A DNA stretch of 64,000 bases from Berberis thunbergii. Taxonomy: Eukaryota; Streptophyta; Magnoliopsida; Ranunculales; Berberidaceae. Shown here one piece after another: positions 42,841-54,160 of this stretch; positions within the stretch are counted from its first letter, which is position 1, and each line of letters opens with the position of its first letter. The stretch covers positions 1 to 64,000 of the forward strand of contig QNQO01007629.1 in NCBI GenBank assembly GCA_003290165.1. The letters run 5' to 3'. The notes beneath the pieces are model-generated. The model saw only the letters and a program-made list of their open reading frames with translations. It searched no databases and was not told where the DNA came from. The position numbers and the translations under genes were made by a program.

Positions 42841-44833
42841 TCAAGATTTAGTTTTGATTAGTAGATTGTGGGGTTTAACCCCCTTTTGATCCATTTGTGA
42901 GTGTGGGGTTTTGATTTTGGTGAAGAAGATGACAGTGGGGGTTGGGATTGATGTGTCTGATGATGGGAATTTGGTGGTTTGGACAATTGTATATTGTCTG
43001 GTGTTCAATGGAGCAGTTGCAGGACTTGGATTACTGTATTGATTCCAATCGTTCTTGGGGTGAGAACCCATGGAGCCATTTTTTCATTTTATGGGTTTTT
43101 TTTTAATCATATAATTTGTATTATGTTTGACGTGTTAAAGGGTAGAATTTGATTGTTTTTCTAGTTAGTTCATTTTGCATGATTTCCTTGCTTGTTTATG
43201 CTGTTTTTCATAATGGGGTTTTGTTAAAAACTTGAGAAATGTGGAATGTTTGATTTGGTGTTTGAGAGGTTCTAGTAGGTGTTTTTAAAAGCTTCAGAGT
43301 AGCTTATTTGATGGGTTTAAGAAGTTGCAGAGTGGGCCCTTTAATGGGGTTTTAAGAGGTTGTAGATTAATTTCAATTGGAACATAATGTTGTAAAGACT
43401 GTGAGGTTTTGCTTTACAGAAACATAATTTTCATCATGTAGAGTTCATCCCAAAGGGTTATTTAGAATCGTTTCTTTGCTGATCAAGATATATTGTTTTG
43501 TTGGGTTCGGTGAATTTTGATCTCTTTTCTAAGGTTGCGCCATTTTAGTTCATTTTCCTGTTTTTCAATTGTTTTTGTTGGTAAGTTTAGGTTAGATACA
43601 GTGTATTGTTTTGTCAATGTTATAGAGCCTTTCAGTATAGGTTGATTCTTTTTCTCTATTATGTGGCTTTCTTGCTTCTCGTTGATGTCTATGTTCATGG
43701 GATTTGATTAGCCGCTCTAGAAATGTACACTGTTTAATGGAGTTTGCAAGAAGTGTCAGAGTAATTTGTTCAATGGAGTTTTTAAGATGTTGCAGAATAG
43801 CCTGTTTAACAGGGGGTTTCATAATAGTTTGTAATGGAGGTTTAAGAAGTTGCAAAGTAGTTTCAATTATAAAATAATGCACTAAAGAGTGTGAAGTTTG
43901 CCTCTACCATTTCAAAATTTTAATTTTGTAGAGATCATCCTAATGGGTTACCTAGAATCGTTGCTTTTGCTAATCGTGAAAACTATTTTGTTGGATTTAG
44001 TAATATTGTGTTCTCTCTTCTTCACTCGCTCCATTTTTGTGTTTTTCAATTGTATTTGTTGGTGAATTTAGGTCAGCCATTTATACGCTAAATGGTATGG
44101 TTCTGTTGGGCTTAGAAAAGTTGTTACTCAAATCTTTGTTTGTTAGAAAATAAATGCTCTGAAGAGAGTGGAATTGTCTTATGAATTTAGAACATTTATT
44201 TCTGTTGTTTATTATTTTGTATATGTCTAAAAGGAGAACTTGAGAACATGTCCATTAAGTTAGATCTCTTCCTACTTCTCTATAATTTAGCATGTCTTTT
44301 CAGACACCATACAGTATATTCTATGTAATCGATTACATTGAATAAGTTTTACTTGTGTTAAATTCTTTTCATAATTAATTACGTTAAGATCAAACTTTTT
44401 AATGTCATCTGTGGGTAGGATCTTCAAAGTAGTGGGAGTGTGTGAGCTATATTCTGTTAATCTCTTTGGTATCAATGTACCCAAGGAGTAGAAAAGGAAG
44501 GACATTAGTTCGAATAAATTGTTAAGAGTTATTTCATCGATGTTTCTTTTAGGCTTCTAAATTGGGAAGCTTTTATAAGATGCTGATGTCAATTTGGCCC
44601 TAAATTTTAGTAGTAGTGTGCTTGGTGACTTTGTTTCATATACAGTATAGAGAGGTCAATTAATGAAACCACTTCATTACATCCTGTCAAAGGTACTTTT
44701 AAAATTGAACTATCTGCACTGGAATTTTCATGTCACTTGTCACTGGTTTGCATGTCGGAACATAATGGTTGAGACTTCTCTATCGTTTTGTCTGTTTTAC
44801 ATTTATATATGACTTACAAGCTTACTCATGCAG
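42841..44833. other. CACTA interior, no gene recognised
   Basis: T-rich with intron-like composition. AGAAGTTGCAGAGTGGG-like motifs recur loosely (43,320, 43,775, 43,845). No conserved exon was recognised before the one at 44,834. Confidence 0.35.
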
Positions 44834-44931
44834 CTGAAACCATCATATTGGGATTTCAGAACTTTATCTTAATGCTGGGAACTACCGTGATGCTTCCTTC
44901 TTTGCTCGTGCCTTTAATGGGTGGATCATTG
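44834..44931 (+). pseudogene. Captured exon: nucleobase-ascorbate transporter (NAT)
   Basis: Following an acceptor-like catgcag, the frame reads AETIILGFQNFILMLGTTVM followed by LPSLLVPLMGGS. This matches the first transmembrane region of plant nucleobase-ascorbate transporters (ILLGFQHYlv.LGT.V.IP..LVP.MGG). It ends at a good splice donor (TTG|GTAAGA, 44,932). NATs are multi-pass plasma-membrane proteins; only about 33 codons were captured, so no function remains. It is the first of several host fragments in the CACTA element. Confidence 0.78.
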
Positions 44932-45154
44932 GTAAGAACTAATATATCAAGCATTTAGTTCAATATATATTGGCTGTAGTTCATTTTTTTCATATTTTTT
45001 TCATGCAATATTTAATTAAGGAATCTACAACTAACATTTTAGGACTAAACACGAGTAGATGACACCAATGTTACACACTTTTATGGGGCTTGCCAGAGTT
45101 AGGGAATTTTTATTTTTTTCCTGAATTTTTGCTTCTTAATCTGCTGTCTTGCAA

Positions 45155-45232
45155 GCAGCTGTATTTGAAAATGGAAGCTATTACCGAACACTGTTGCCTC
45201 TCTTGGAGTTCTAATTTCAGTAGTGAATTTCA
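45155..45232 (+). other. Possible captured exon, unassigned
   Basis: An acceptor-like ttgcaagcag is followed by about 70 bp ending at a perfect donor (CAA|GTAAGT). One frame reads AVFENGSYYRTLLPLLEF. I cannot assign a family. The splice signals and a long open frame suggest another captured exon. Confidence 0.3.
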
Positions 45233-46063
45233 AGTAAGTAAATTAAAAGTTATTGTTTCAATTGTACAAGTAATAGATTTCAGTTGGGTTAATCATTTAA
45301 ACATGGTATTGAAGCACATCAATATGTGACCAACCTAGCTCTTCATGGACAGGGTGATGATAACTGACTTATTGAAGACTCTCCAGTGTTTCTAAGTTGG
45401 ATGGAATTACAAGGCCAAACTTCTACAATGACCTTGGAGATGGAGTGAAATATCTCTAATAGAGGTGAGATAGTGTTACCTTTGCAAAATTAAACACAGT
45501 TGATAAATTAATGCGATAAAGAGTGATTTTGGTGATTCAATCTTAAATGCAGCGATTTTTATCACTGCTATGATGCTCTTCTTCTTATGCTTTCTATCTT
45601 CACTACCAGTGTAAGCTACCCAACCTTCATAAACCAAAAGCAAAAGCAAAAGTGCTAGAGAAATCCACTTCCGCCTTCAGTAATCAAAGCCTGTAGCCAC
45701 AAACTGTCACAGGAAGCAACTCGCTATCAGGTGATATATTCTTTTCATTATTTCTTGTCATAGCAAATTTCAAAAGCAGAAGTCAAGAGCAACACAACAG
45801 TTTGTAGGTATAAAAGTGGTTTCCTCCCATAAAAACCGAGGAAGTTTAAACAATACATGGTACATTGAGATGTCTATCATTTTTGCAATCGCATTTTCCA
45901 AGCTTTCTTCTTTTTGAACTCTTAGTATCCCGACACTTGAATTCCAACCCAAAGATACAAACGAATGACTTGTCAGGGAGGTGATATTTCCACTTTTGCC
46001 TCCTAATCAAGCAAAATGTCTCAATTATCGTGAAACAAAGAAACCTGAGTCAAATAGGAGAAG

Positions 46064-46390
46064 TTATCTATGTACACAGCCTGCTGAAGATGGTAGCTGT
46101 GAATTTGATTGCTGCATCTGAATCTCAGCCTGGACCTCGACTTGCGCTTGGACCTGCTTTTGTTGCTCGACAAACCTGTTCATTCTCTCAAGCAGCTGAG
46201 CAGCCTTCCGCATGCCTCTGTCAGTACCATTTTGTGCTAGATCCAAAAGTGGACCCATAATCCCAAGCTCCTGGGCATCTGCCAGATATCTTTGTTCTCC
46301 TGAACACAGATGCACCAGCACTGCAGCAGCATTCTCTCTGTTCCTTGGTGACCCGCTCCTAATTACCTCCACAAGTACTGGCACACCAAC
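46064..46390 (-). pseudogene. Captured exon: U-box/ARM E3 ubiquitin ligase C terminus (PUB13/14-like)
   Basis: The minus-strand 106-codon frame starts [20 protein letters not shown], continues with [20 protein letters not shown] and [20 protein letters not shown], and ends with a Gln-rich tail. These are the last two armadillo repeats and C terminus of plant U-box ligases of the PUB12/13/14 type, which dock substrates or receptor kinases. No U-box is present. It is the only fragment in antisense orientation relative to the other captured exons. The frame is open with its own stop, so the capture looks comparatively young. Confidence 0.85.
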
Positions 46391-46960
46391 AATGTAAATA
46401 AGCCATGAGAATGCTCAATTTCCTGATTTCTTGTTTGTTGGATGTTGATTAGGTGTTGTTCGTCAAGAAATTGGCTTGAGTTTTTTAAGACGGCTTTGAT
46501 TATGGTAGTTTAAATGTGAAATATGACACTGAATGGATGTGTAGCCGAATTGATCTCTTTTTGGCCGTTTTTACTTTCGACATGTTATAGTTGCTTGCAA
46601 GAGTCTTTTATTTTTGAACTTTTGTTTTTTTTAATCTGTTTTTCTGTTTGTAATTTTCTTACATTAATCTCTTCTCCACTTTGAGATGTCTAGATATATT
46701 TATTATTTATTGAATCACCTATCATCTGGAAGCCTTTTGAGTTTTCTACATCTACATTTAATGTATTCTAAAACCGATGCAGGATTCGGCTGATATTCGT
46801 CATGTTAGTTGTTATGTAGTAATGTTCTAATGGATTTTATGCAATTTTTTATGAGGTTTTGCATATTGTAGCTTCGGTAGATTAAACTAGATATGCTTTT
46901 GTATCAGCATTTGAGGGCATTCTTTATCGTGGTCTTCATGGCTAAAAATTTTCAGTGCAG

Positions 46961-47040
46961 ATGCTGACGTACGCTTGGCAAGGAGGATAAGGCGTGATAC
47001 AGTTGAGAAGGGTAGAGATATAGGACATGTTCTTGATCAG
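46961..47040 (+). pseudogene. Captured exon: uridine kinase-like protein
   Basis: After tttcagtgcag the frame reads DADVRLARRIRRDTVEKGRD followed by IGHVLDQ, ending at GATCAG|GTTAAA. This is the highly conserved D.D.RLaRRI.RD..ekGRdi..vl.QY segment of plant uridine kinase / uracil phosphoribosyltransferase (UKL) proteins, enzymes of pyrimidine salvage. One 80-bp exon only. Confidence 0.85.
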
Positions 47041-47214
47041 GTTAAAATGCGACTTTACTCTATTATATAGAAGCTTCTTTTCACGATTCTCTGAAGTTCT
47101 ATTGATAAATGATGGTTAGTAATCATTTTCCCGCTTTTCATTTATGAAAAAGAAAATCCCTTGCAGACTTTAATTGGTGCATTATATGTATATTTGATTG
47201 GTCTGGTTTGAATA

Positions 47215-47769
47215 ATGAATCCTCATGCAGCTGAATTTGTACCTGGCCAACCATGGACTCCCAATGGTCTTTCGGTATCTCCAAATGGTTCTGCAGCATC
47301 CACACAAGGTACTCTGCCTTCTCCAGATTCTAATCCAGTGTCACCTAATGGTTTGCCATTACCTCCAAATGGTACGTCGTTGTCACTTGATGGTCTTCCA
47401 GCATCTGCAAACAGTTCTCTTGCAACTACTACACCTGTTGAAGTCGATGAAAGCAAAAAGGAAAATGGTGTGGAGGAGAATGCCAATACCAAAAACCTTT
47501 CAACTGAAGAGATGCCTTCCATTGAAAATAAGACAGGTGATCAAGACTCGCATGATGAGCAGAATAAACAAGATAATGATTCTGGAGAGAGTGAGCAGAT
47601 TAGTCCCGATCTTGAACAAACTCAAACTGCCACATCCGCTCCTGATGACCTTATGGTGGTAGAAGAGACTTGTACGGATTCAAAGAATGACCAAAAGGTG
47701 ACCAAGTGTTGGGGAGACTATAGTGATAATGAAGCTGATGCAACTGAGCTTGCTGAAGTAAAGAGTTAA
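47215..47769 (+). pseudogene. Captured 3' exon: REDUCED CHLOROPLAST COVERAGE (REC)-type protein
   Basis: A 184-codon frame opens NPHAAEFVPGQPWTPNGLSV, runs through repeated SPNG/PPNG motifs and an acidic Ser/Glu-rich segment, and ends KCWGDYSDNEADATELAEVK-S and a stop at 47,767-47,769. This is the C-terminal tail of plant TPR proteins of the REC family (relatives of FRIENDLY/CLU) that affect chloroplast compartment size. The TPR and CLU domains are absent. The frame is fully open and the natural stop kept. An ATG replaces the usual Leu before N-P-H-A-A-E, so it could be translated on its own, but that is speculation. Confidence 0.85.
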
Positions 47770-48655
47770 AAAGATTGATAATTAACCTTCTGTAGAAAAA
47801 AAGGTGCAAGTTACAGTAACTATGCAGCTCGGCAGTAATGTGAAGAGTGAGAAATGAGAAGTGAGAAGCAAAGCTTGTCATTGATAATCAAATGACCAGA
47901 CAAAATCGTTCGAACGGACTTTGTTGGATGTGGTGATGCCTATGTTACAGTTACCATGTCTTGCTCTTAGAAGTGACAGAGGAGACTGTTGGTTGGAAGA
48001 CTAGAGTTGCATGTTATGCTAAAGAAATCCACTGGCAGCTGAAGGAACCATCACTAGTGGGTTGTCTGGTGAGTCGAATGCTTTTCATTCATATTTTACT
48101 TTGATTTGTTGCTCAAGTAAATAATAGAACAGTGTCATGCTTATTACTTGGCAAACGAATTAAAACTTCGTACTCTTTGATCTCGATAAATGTTCATTTC
48201 TGTAAAATTCCATGTATTACAGGCTTGTTAACTTTTTTGTTGCTTGGTTAGCTGCTTCTGTGTAGGATTTTGTTTATTCCGCTTTGCCTGATTTTGACGT
48301 TTTTTGTGCAACCTGCAACATTTTTTTGCACTAAGCAAGGCCTTAGTAACAAGTTTTATGTCATGAAGCCATTCCATCTACCAAAGGAAAATTTGTTGAT
48401 ATCAATAGTACTAGTAGGTGAGGATGCGTGAATGCATTCTAAGAGAATTATATCGTATTTCTGTTACTAATGCAAGCTACTTGGCACATATCTTGCTATC
48501 ATGACTGTGATTTTCTTTTGGGCTTCCTGTGAGACAGATTTCTTCTCAGTAAATAGTCTCCTATCCAAAGAACACGTGCAACATCTTATATATCAATTAG
48601 TATATATTAATCATACTGATCCTACTCATTGTCTACCAATTGATATAATGTGCAG

Positions 48656-49100
48656 AAAACATTTGGCGTGAGATCAATCAGGCACAACAACGAAGAACTC
48701 ACTGCAGCTCTCTATCTCCAAGTGAGCATAGTGAGCCAGGCTCTCATCTTTGTGACCCGATCTCAGAGTTGGTCTTTTGTTGAACGACCAGGCGTGTTGC
48801 TTGTTAGTGCCTTCCTTGCCGCTCAATTGGTGAGTATAAATGATGTTTCATGCCATTGAATATATCTGTATTCTCCATTAAAACTGACAATTTATCCATC
48901 CATTGTGTTAGGGTGGCTACATTGATAGCTGTTTATGCAAACTGGGACTTTGCAAGGATCCAAGGCATAGGGTGGGGATGGGCAGGAGTGATTTGGTTAT
49001 ACAGCATCATCTTCTACTTCCCTCTTGATGTCCTCAAGTTCTTGATCCGTTACAGTTTGAGTGGCAAAGCTTGGGATACCGTGATTGAGAACAATTTTGT
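48656..49100 (+). pseudogene. Captured exons: plasma-membrane H+-ATPase C-terminal region
   Basis: Exon 1 (48,656-48,829) reads [20 protein letters not shown] and [21 protein letters not shown] and meets a GTGAGT donor. Exon 2 (from about 48,912) reads [40 protein letters not shown] and [14 protein letters not shown]. These are the last membrane helices of P-type plasma-membrane H+-ATPases (AHA family), which energise the cell membrane. One base too many at the acceptor junction (ttaGGG) breaks the frame after QL. The C-terminal autoinhibitory region is missing: homology stops at about 49,095. Retained intron and splice sites show DNA-level capture rather than retrocopy. Confidence 0.9.
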
Positions 49101-49264
49101 ATCTTTATTGAATTTTGTATGAATGCTTAAATTATATTTTGAATGAATGAGAAACAGTTAGTTATCATGTTGTGTCTTTATTGATTGATTGAACGTTGTC
49201 ATTATTATATTAAATATTATATTTAGCCCAGAAAATCGGTATCGGAAAAATAGAAAAAACAAAT

Positions 49265-49700
49265 CAAATAACTTAGATAGCGCTCAAATAAGCGCTATCT
49301 AAGTTTAACATATATACTACAATAGCGCTTCTTTTAGCGCTATCTAAGAACAATCTAATTACTTCCATAGCGCTTATTTACGCGCTATCTTAGCAGATAA
49401 ACAAATCTAATTTAAAAAATTCATTTAAATTAAATAGCACTTTTTTAAGCGCTATCCAAGCTAATTTAAAAAAAAAATTAGCGCTTACATAGCGCTTTAG
49501 AAGGCGCTATTGAAGTTAATTAAAAAATAAATAAACGCTTAGATAGCGCTTTTTAAAGCGCTATCTAAGCGAAGCGCTATTCAAGTACGCGCCTTGCATA
49601 GCGCTTTTTTGAGCGCTATCTAAGCTACCATAGCGGTAGCTTAGATAGCGCTAAAAAGCGCTATCTAAGCCTATTTTTAAGCGCTATGCAAGCCTATATT
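49265..49700. repeat. CACTA right subterminal motif array
   Basis: More than 15 AGCGCT-containing motifs (AGATAGCGCTTTT, AAGCGCTATCTAAG) in both orientations, denser than at the left end. Confidence 0.88.
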
Positions 49701-49713
49701 TGTAGTAGTGTTA

Positions 49714-51592
49714 GATTCACAACTTTCCGTTGGCATCAAGGATTTAGCCTTAAGGAAGATCCGGTGCTAGCCCCTTTGTGGGTAGATCTTCATAATCTTC
49801 CTTTACAATTTTTTCATCCATTGTTTTTAAAACAAAGTTGGAGAATCCATTGGCTCCTTTCGTAGAATTGATGATAGCACTCTTGGTTTCACTCACCCCG
49901 GGGTGGCTATGATGTGCATAGAGATGGATTTCTCAGAGGAGCTTCCTAGTAGAATATGGTTGGAGTTTTCCGGATCTGCCGGATTTTGGCAAAAAATTGT
50001 GTATCCGGGCTTTAAATATTGTGAAAATTGCTCTATGATCGGGCATACTTTTGAAGCTTGTAGGAAAAGATTGGGGACCCGCAAGGCTAAACAGAAGGAG
50101 GATGATAAAGTTGTTATGAATAAGTTGAAAAAGGAATCCACGAAAAACCAAACCGCTAAGAAGAAGGAGTTTGTGTCACTTTCGAAAGGCAAGGAAATTA
50201 AGCAAGTCTATAAACCAGTCAAGAAGAATCCTAACAATGCTGCTATAGCAGGAGGCGTGATTTCAGATGTGGCTGGTCCGAGTGGCAAGCAAATAGGGGG
50301 CGAGGGAGTTGGTGTTGTTTCTAAGAAATTAGGCATTGAGAACACTACATTGAAAAATTCCTTTGAAGCTTTAGCAAGTTTGGATTCGCAAGATGGAGTC
50401 ATTTTGGACAAGGATAAAATGGTTTCTAATTCAATAGTGAACTTGGAAAACAATTTAGAATTTCAGGGAAACAAAGATCTTGAAAAGGTTAATAGTTTGG
50501 AAGGAGCAACAATTTCCAAGATTGGAAACAAGTTGTATAGCAATGTTATTCTGGTTCCTGATGGCAAAGAAGGTTTGGTTAATGGCGAGGAAAAAGTTGT
50601 AGTGAATGCGGCTTCATCTAATAAGGTCTTGAGTGGTTCGGTCTTGGCAAAGGAAAATACTGATGTTCCTAAGTTGAAGATTTTGGTTCAGGAGGAAGTT
50701 TCCATTTATAGTTTGAAGGAGAAGTTAGTGTCCAAGTTTATAACAAATTGTACAGATCCTGGGTACACTCCTATTGAGATTGAAAGAGCTCTCCAAGCAG
50801 ATTTTGAGGACGATATGTCTAAGCTTGCGTCTTCTTCCACGCTGATGGAAAAGGTTTCGGCTGGTAAGATGGTTCCTGGATCAGGTAAAGGACCTGGTAT
50901 TAGGAATGAAACTGAAAACAGGAAAATTGAAAATGAAAACAAGTTAATGTTGGTTCATGTTCTGAGTGTTGGTCACACTGGTGTGATCACCGAGGGAGCA
51001 GGTGTTGTGGTCTCTGATGCTCCAGGTTGCGTGGATACTCTGGGAGCAGGGGTTGTGTTAGATGGCAGCGAGGGCACAAGACAGTTAGTCCCTTTGGGAG
51101 CAGGTACCATGAACTCTGTTGGCTTGGTTAATTACAAGGGACGCAACGGCTGTGGGAGAAGGGGCAGTGGTCACGTATAACAAAGTTGCAGGGGAGGTTA
51201 AGGTGGAGCAAATTTTGGCTCTTGCGCAGGAAGAAAAAGAGGTTGTTAAGGCATCATACATTGTCGTTGATCAGCTGCAGGATATTGTGGCTCAAGATGC
51301 TAGTGTGGACGTAAGAGACACGTTGAATAAGGCGATATCCTTGCTTAAAGAATCTTGCCGGCTACCGAGAAAGAAATTTAACATTAACACACTTGTGAGT
51401 ACCAGTGATGAAATTGGTTTAGAGTCTGAGGTTGGTCCGCAGGCAGCGTTGATTAGTGACTTGGATTTAGGAGTCGTGTCGGCGGGAGAGGCAAATAAAA
51501 TAAAAAGAGTAAGACAGTCAGGTTGGCACAACCTCCGGGTATGCATCGTAGGACGAGGCCAAATGTTCTTAGTGCCCAAACCAAAAGTTTGA
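49714..51592 (+). pseudogene. LINE ORF1, 3' part (DUF4283 end, zinc knuckle, long linker)
   Basis: Immediately after the CACTA TSD the frame resumes with RFTTFRWHQGFSLKEDPVLA and PLWVDLHNLPLQFF, the second half of DUF4283. The 425-codon frame (49,903-51,180) contains RIWLEFSGSAGFWQKIVYPG and the CCHC knuckle C-ENC-SMIG-H-TFEA-C (50,020-50,062), then a Lys/Glu/Val-rich low-complexity linker. A frame change near 51,119-51,180 leads to a last segment ending at 51,592. ORF1 would bind LINE RNA and form the particle. Stops between 49,860 and 49,900 separate it from the upstream part. Confidence 0.82.
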
Positions 51593-51639
51593 CAAGATTA
51601 TGCTCTGAAATGCCTGTGGAGTTAGTAATAGAGCTACTA

Positions 51640-52582
51640 CATGCCGACTTAAAACAATGGTTAAAAATTTCAAAGTGCGCCTCATTATGATTGTAGAACC
51701 AATGATTGAAGCTAGTCATTTTTTGGAGGTTGGCTACAAGATTAAACTGTTAGGATTTACGTCTAATGAAGCAATGGGCAGTAAGATATGGGCTTTTGGG
51801 GATTCTGATTTAGCGGTCTCGGTTTTGGATGTGTCAGATCAATGCATTCATTGTCAGGTAAATGCTTTAAATAATCGATAATTCTTTATTACTTTCATAT
51901 ATGCTAAGTGTACAGTGGAAGAGAGAATGGCTCTATGGACTCAAATAGAGCTTTTGGCGTCCCAAGTTAATGGCCCTTGGTAGGTGGGAGAGGATTTCAA
52001 TGCTATCGATAATGAGCTAGACAAACTTGACTGGAACCCTCCTTCCCTGGTTAGCATGTCGAACTTTTCAGATTGTATTGAGCATTGTGGTTTGATTGAT
52101 TGTGGCTATATTGGGCCGAAGTATACTTGGTGTAACAATAGGTGTGGTGGTGATCGTATTTGGGCTAGGTTGGATAGAGTGTTTGTTAACTTTCATGGCT
52201 TACTCATTTTCCCAGCACGAGGGCGGAGCATTTTCAGCGCACGTTCTTGGATCATGCACCAATATTGGTATCGTTTCCTATGCAGGCGAGGGCAGGATTT
52301 TACCCTTTCAGATTTCTGGATATGTGGACAACTCATCCGTCCTTTCACACCTTGGTGGAATCGGTTTGGGGTAAGGAGTGCTCTAATAGGAGGGTTTTGG
52401 GTGTTGTGGACTTTAAAATTAAAGCTCTTCGTAAAGCGCTTACCGAGTGGAATAAGGATATTTTTGGTAATGTATTTAGCAAACTGAGGGCTCTAGATGA
52501 TGAAATGAGTGAATGGGAAAATTATCTTATTTCAGGTTTGGAAACAAATGGCCATTATGGTTCTAATGTGGATGCTAATTAG
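51640..52582 (+). pseudogene. LINE ORF2: APE-type endonuclease domain (broken)
   Basis: Ordered motifs: KVRLIMIVEPMIEASHFLEV, KIWAFGDSDLAVSVLDVSDQ, a TAG within PW-VGEDFNAI (51,975-52,000, the GDFN motif), YTWCNNRCGGDRIWARLDRV and then, after a frameshift, LDHAPILVSF (SDH motif with Ser replaced by Leu). These are the exonuclease-endonuclease-phosphatase motifs of L1 ORF2. The domain nicks target DNA to start target-primed reverse transcription. Stops and at least one frameshift make it inactive. Segment 52,250-52,582 leads into the reverse transcriptase. Confidence 0.82.
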
Positions 52583-54160
52583 GACGTCAACGCTTGCTAT
52601 AACTTGAGCAGATGTCAAACAGAATACAGAATGATTCTTAAGCAGGAGGAATTGTTTTGGATGAAAAAGCGGGGGAGAAAGATTTCAAGGATGGAGATGC
52701 ATGTACTAAGTATTTCTTCGCCTCGGTCAAATCTAAGTTGAAAAAAGGTTAATCTCCTCTATCACTTTGCAGTGTGGCAGGGCGATATCTTATTCGGGGG
52801 AAATTCTTAGTGAAGCCAATAGATTTTTCCATCAGCTTCTTTCCGCTTCTCAGCCAACTCATGGAGTAGATGTTGCCTTGTTGGATTGCATTCCTTCGGT
52901 TGTCTCGGCTTTGGAGTGTGATCGTATTGTTAATAGTCCGTCTTTGTAGGAAGTAAAGAGTGCAACCTTTGACATTCTGAGAAATAGCATGTCAGGTCCG
53001 GATGGGATGACAGTTGGCTTCTTTGTCTTGCTGGGAGATTGTTGGTGTTGATATTTGGAAAGCGGCTATTGACTTCTTTGAAGGTGAAGCCTTGCCTGCG
53101 GCTTTCTCAGCCAATTTTATTGCTTTGTTGCCTAAGGTGGACTGCCAGGTTCTTTATCTGACTTTCGCCCTATTAGTCTTTGCAATGTTATTTACAAAAT
53201 TTTCAGCAAAATTCTTTGCAATACGCTAGCCTTACTGCTTCCAGGTATGATAGGCCAAGAACATGGAACCTTTGTCAGAGGTAGGTCCATTATGGAAAAC
53301 ATTGGTTTGGCTTAGGAAATGGTGCGTGATATCCATAAAAAGGTCACAGGTGGTAATGTTGTTCTTAAAATTGGTATGAATAAAACATATGATAGTTTGG
53401 AGTGGCCTTTTCTTTTATCTGTGCTTAAAATATTTGGGTTCTCGACTAGAGTCTGTCATCTTGTTTCCAACTGTATTGCTCATTGTGGGTTTTCGGCGTT
53501 GTTGCAAGGAGTCTATAATGGCTACTTTAGGTCATCCAGAGGGCTAAGACAGGGGGATCCTCTTTTTCTGTTCTTATTTGTTATAGCCTCAGAGGTACTT
53601 AGTCGAAGATTATTGGGGGCCTTTGCTAGAGGTGACATACGTTATTATTATAAGCCGAGACACTACAGGTCTTTAACTCATCTTTTGTACGCAGACAACA
53701 CACTTATTTTTTTAAACGGGAAAAAGACTTCCATTACAGGGTGTATCAGTTTTTGGAAAAATATGCACGTATTTCAGGCCAAAAAATTAATGCAGCTAAA
53801 AGTTCCTTCATGGTAGAGGAAAAGGCAGCAGTGGAACGTGTGGTGGATATTAAGACTCTTACAGGCTTCCAATTTAACTACTTTGAAGTATCTGGGAGTG
53901 CCTATTTTTCAGGGAAGATGCAAGATTATTTATTTTGACGAGTTGGTTAATAAAATTCAAAGGCAGATCAGTGGTTGGAAGGCAAAACTTTTGCCTCCGG
54001 GTGGGAGATTGACTTTGATTAAGCATTTACTGAGCTCTATTCCAGTCTATATGCTAAGCGCCATGTGTGTACCCATTCAAGTAATCTCTAGAATTCACAA
54101 ATTATTAGCGGATTTCTTTGGGTGTGACTATGAAGGCAAATAAAAAAAGAAATGGATCTC
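52583..54160 (+). pseudogene. LINE ORF2: reverse transcriptase (YADN, broken)
   Basis: NSMSGPDGMTVGFFV (53,000), FRPISLCNVIYKIFSKILCN (53,170, frame-shifted), QEHGTFVRGRSIMENI, LRQGDPLFLFLFVIASEVL (53,555) and HLLYADNTLIFLNGK (53,690) follow the order of RT motifs. The catalytic YADD is YADN, losing the second metal-binding Asp. The thumb/connection region, YLGVPIFQGR and WKAKLLPPGGRLTLIKHLLS, follows at 53,890-54,040. Several frameshifts and stops are present. A functional element would copy LINE RNA at the target site. Confidence 0.88.

Larger units (their letters stand above)
42170..49710. mobile_element. Large gene-capturing CACTA element (Pack-CACTA), TSD TTA
   Basis: CACTACTACAAATATTAGCT at the left and TATATTTGTAGTAGTG at the right are inverted termini, with tta on each side (42,167-42,169 and 49,711-49,713). 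Subterminal arrays of TAGCGCTTTT/AAGCGCTAT motifs occupy 42,190-42,460 and 49,265-49,700, as expected for transposase-binding sites of En/Spm elements. No transposase (TNPD/TNPA) is recognisable. The interior instead holds exon pieces of at least five unrelated plant genes, some with splice signals. It is inserted in LINE ORF1. Confidence 0.95.

Noticed and set aside
47225..47662. 145-codon frame overlapping the REC-type exon
   Set aside because: Shadow frame; the REC-type frame has conserved residues and a native stop.
48656..49122. Functional plasma-membrane H+-ATPase gene
   Set aside because: Only the last membrane helices are present, with a frame error at the intron junction, inside a transposon.
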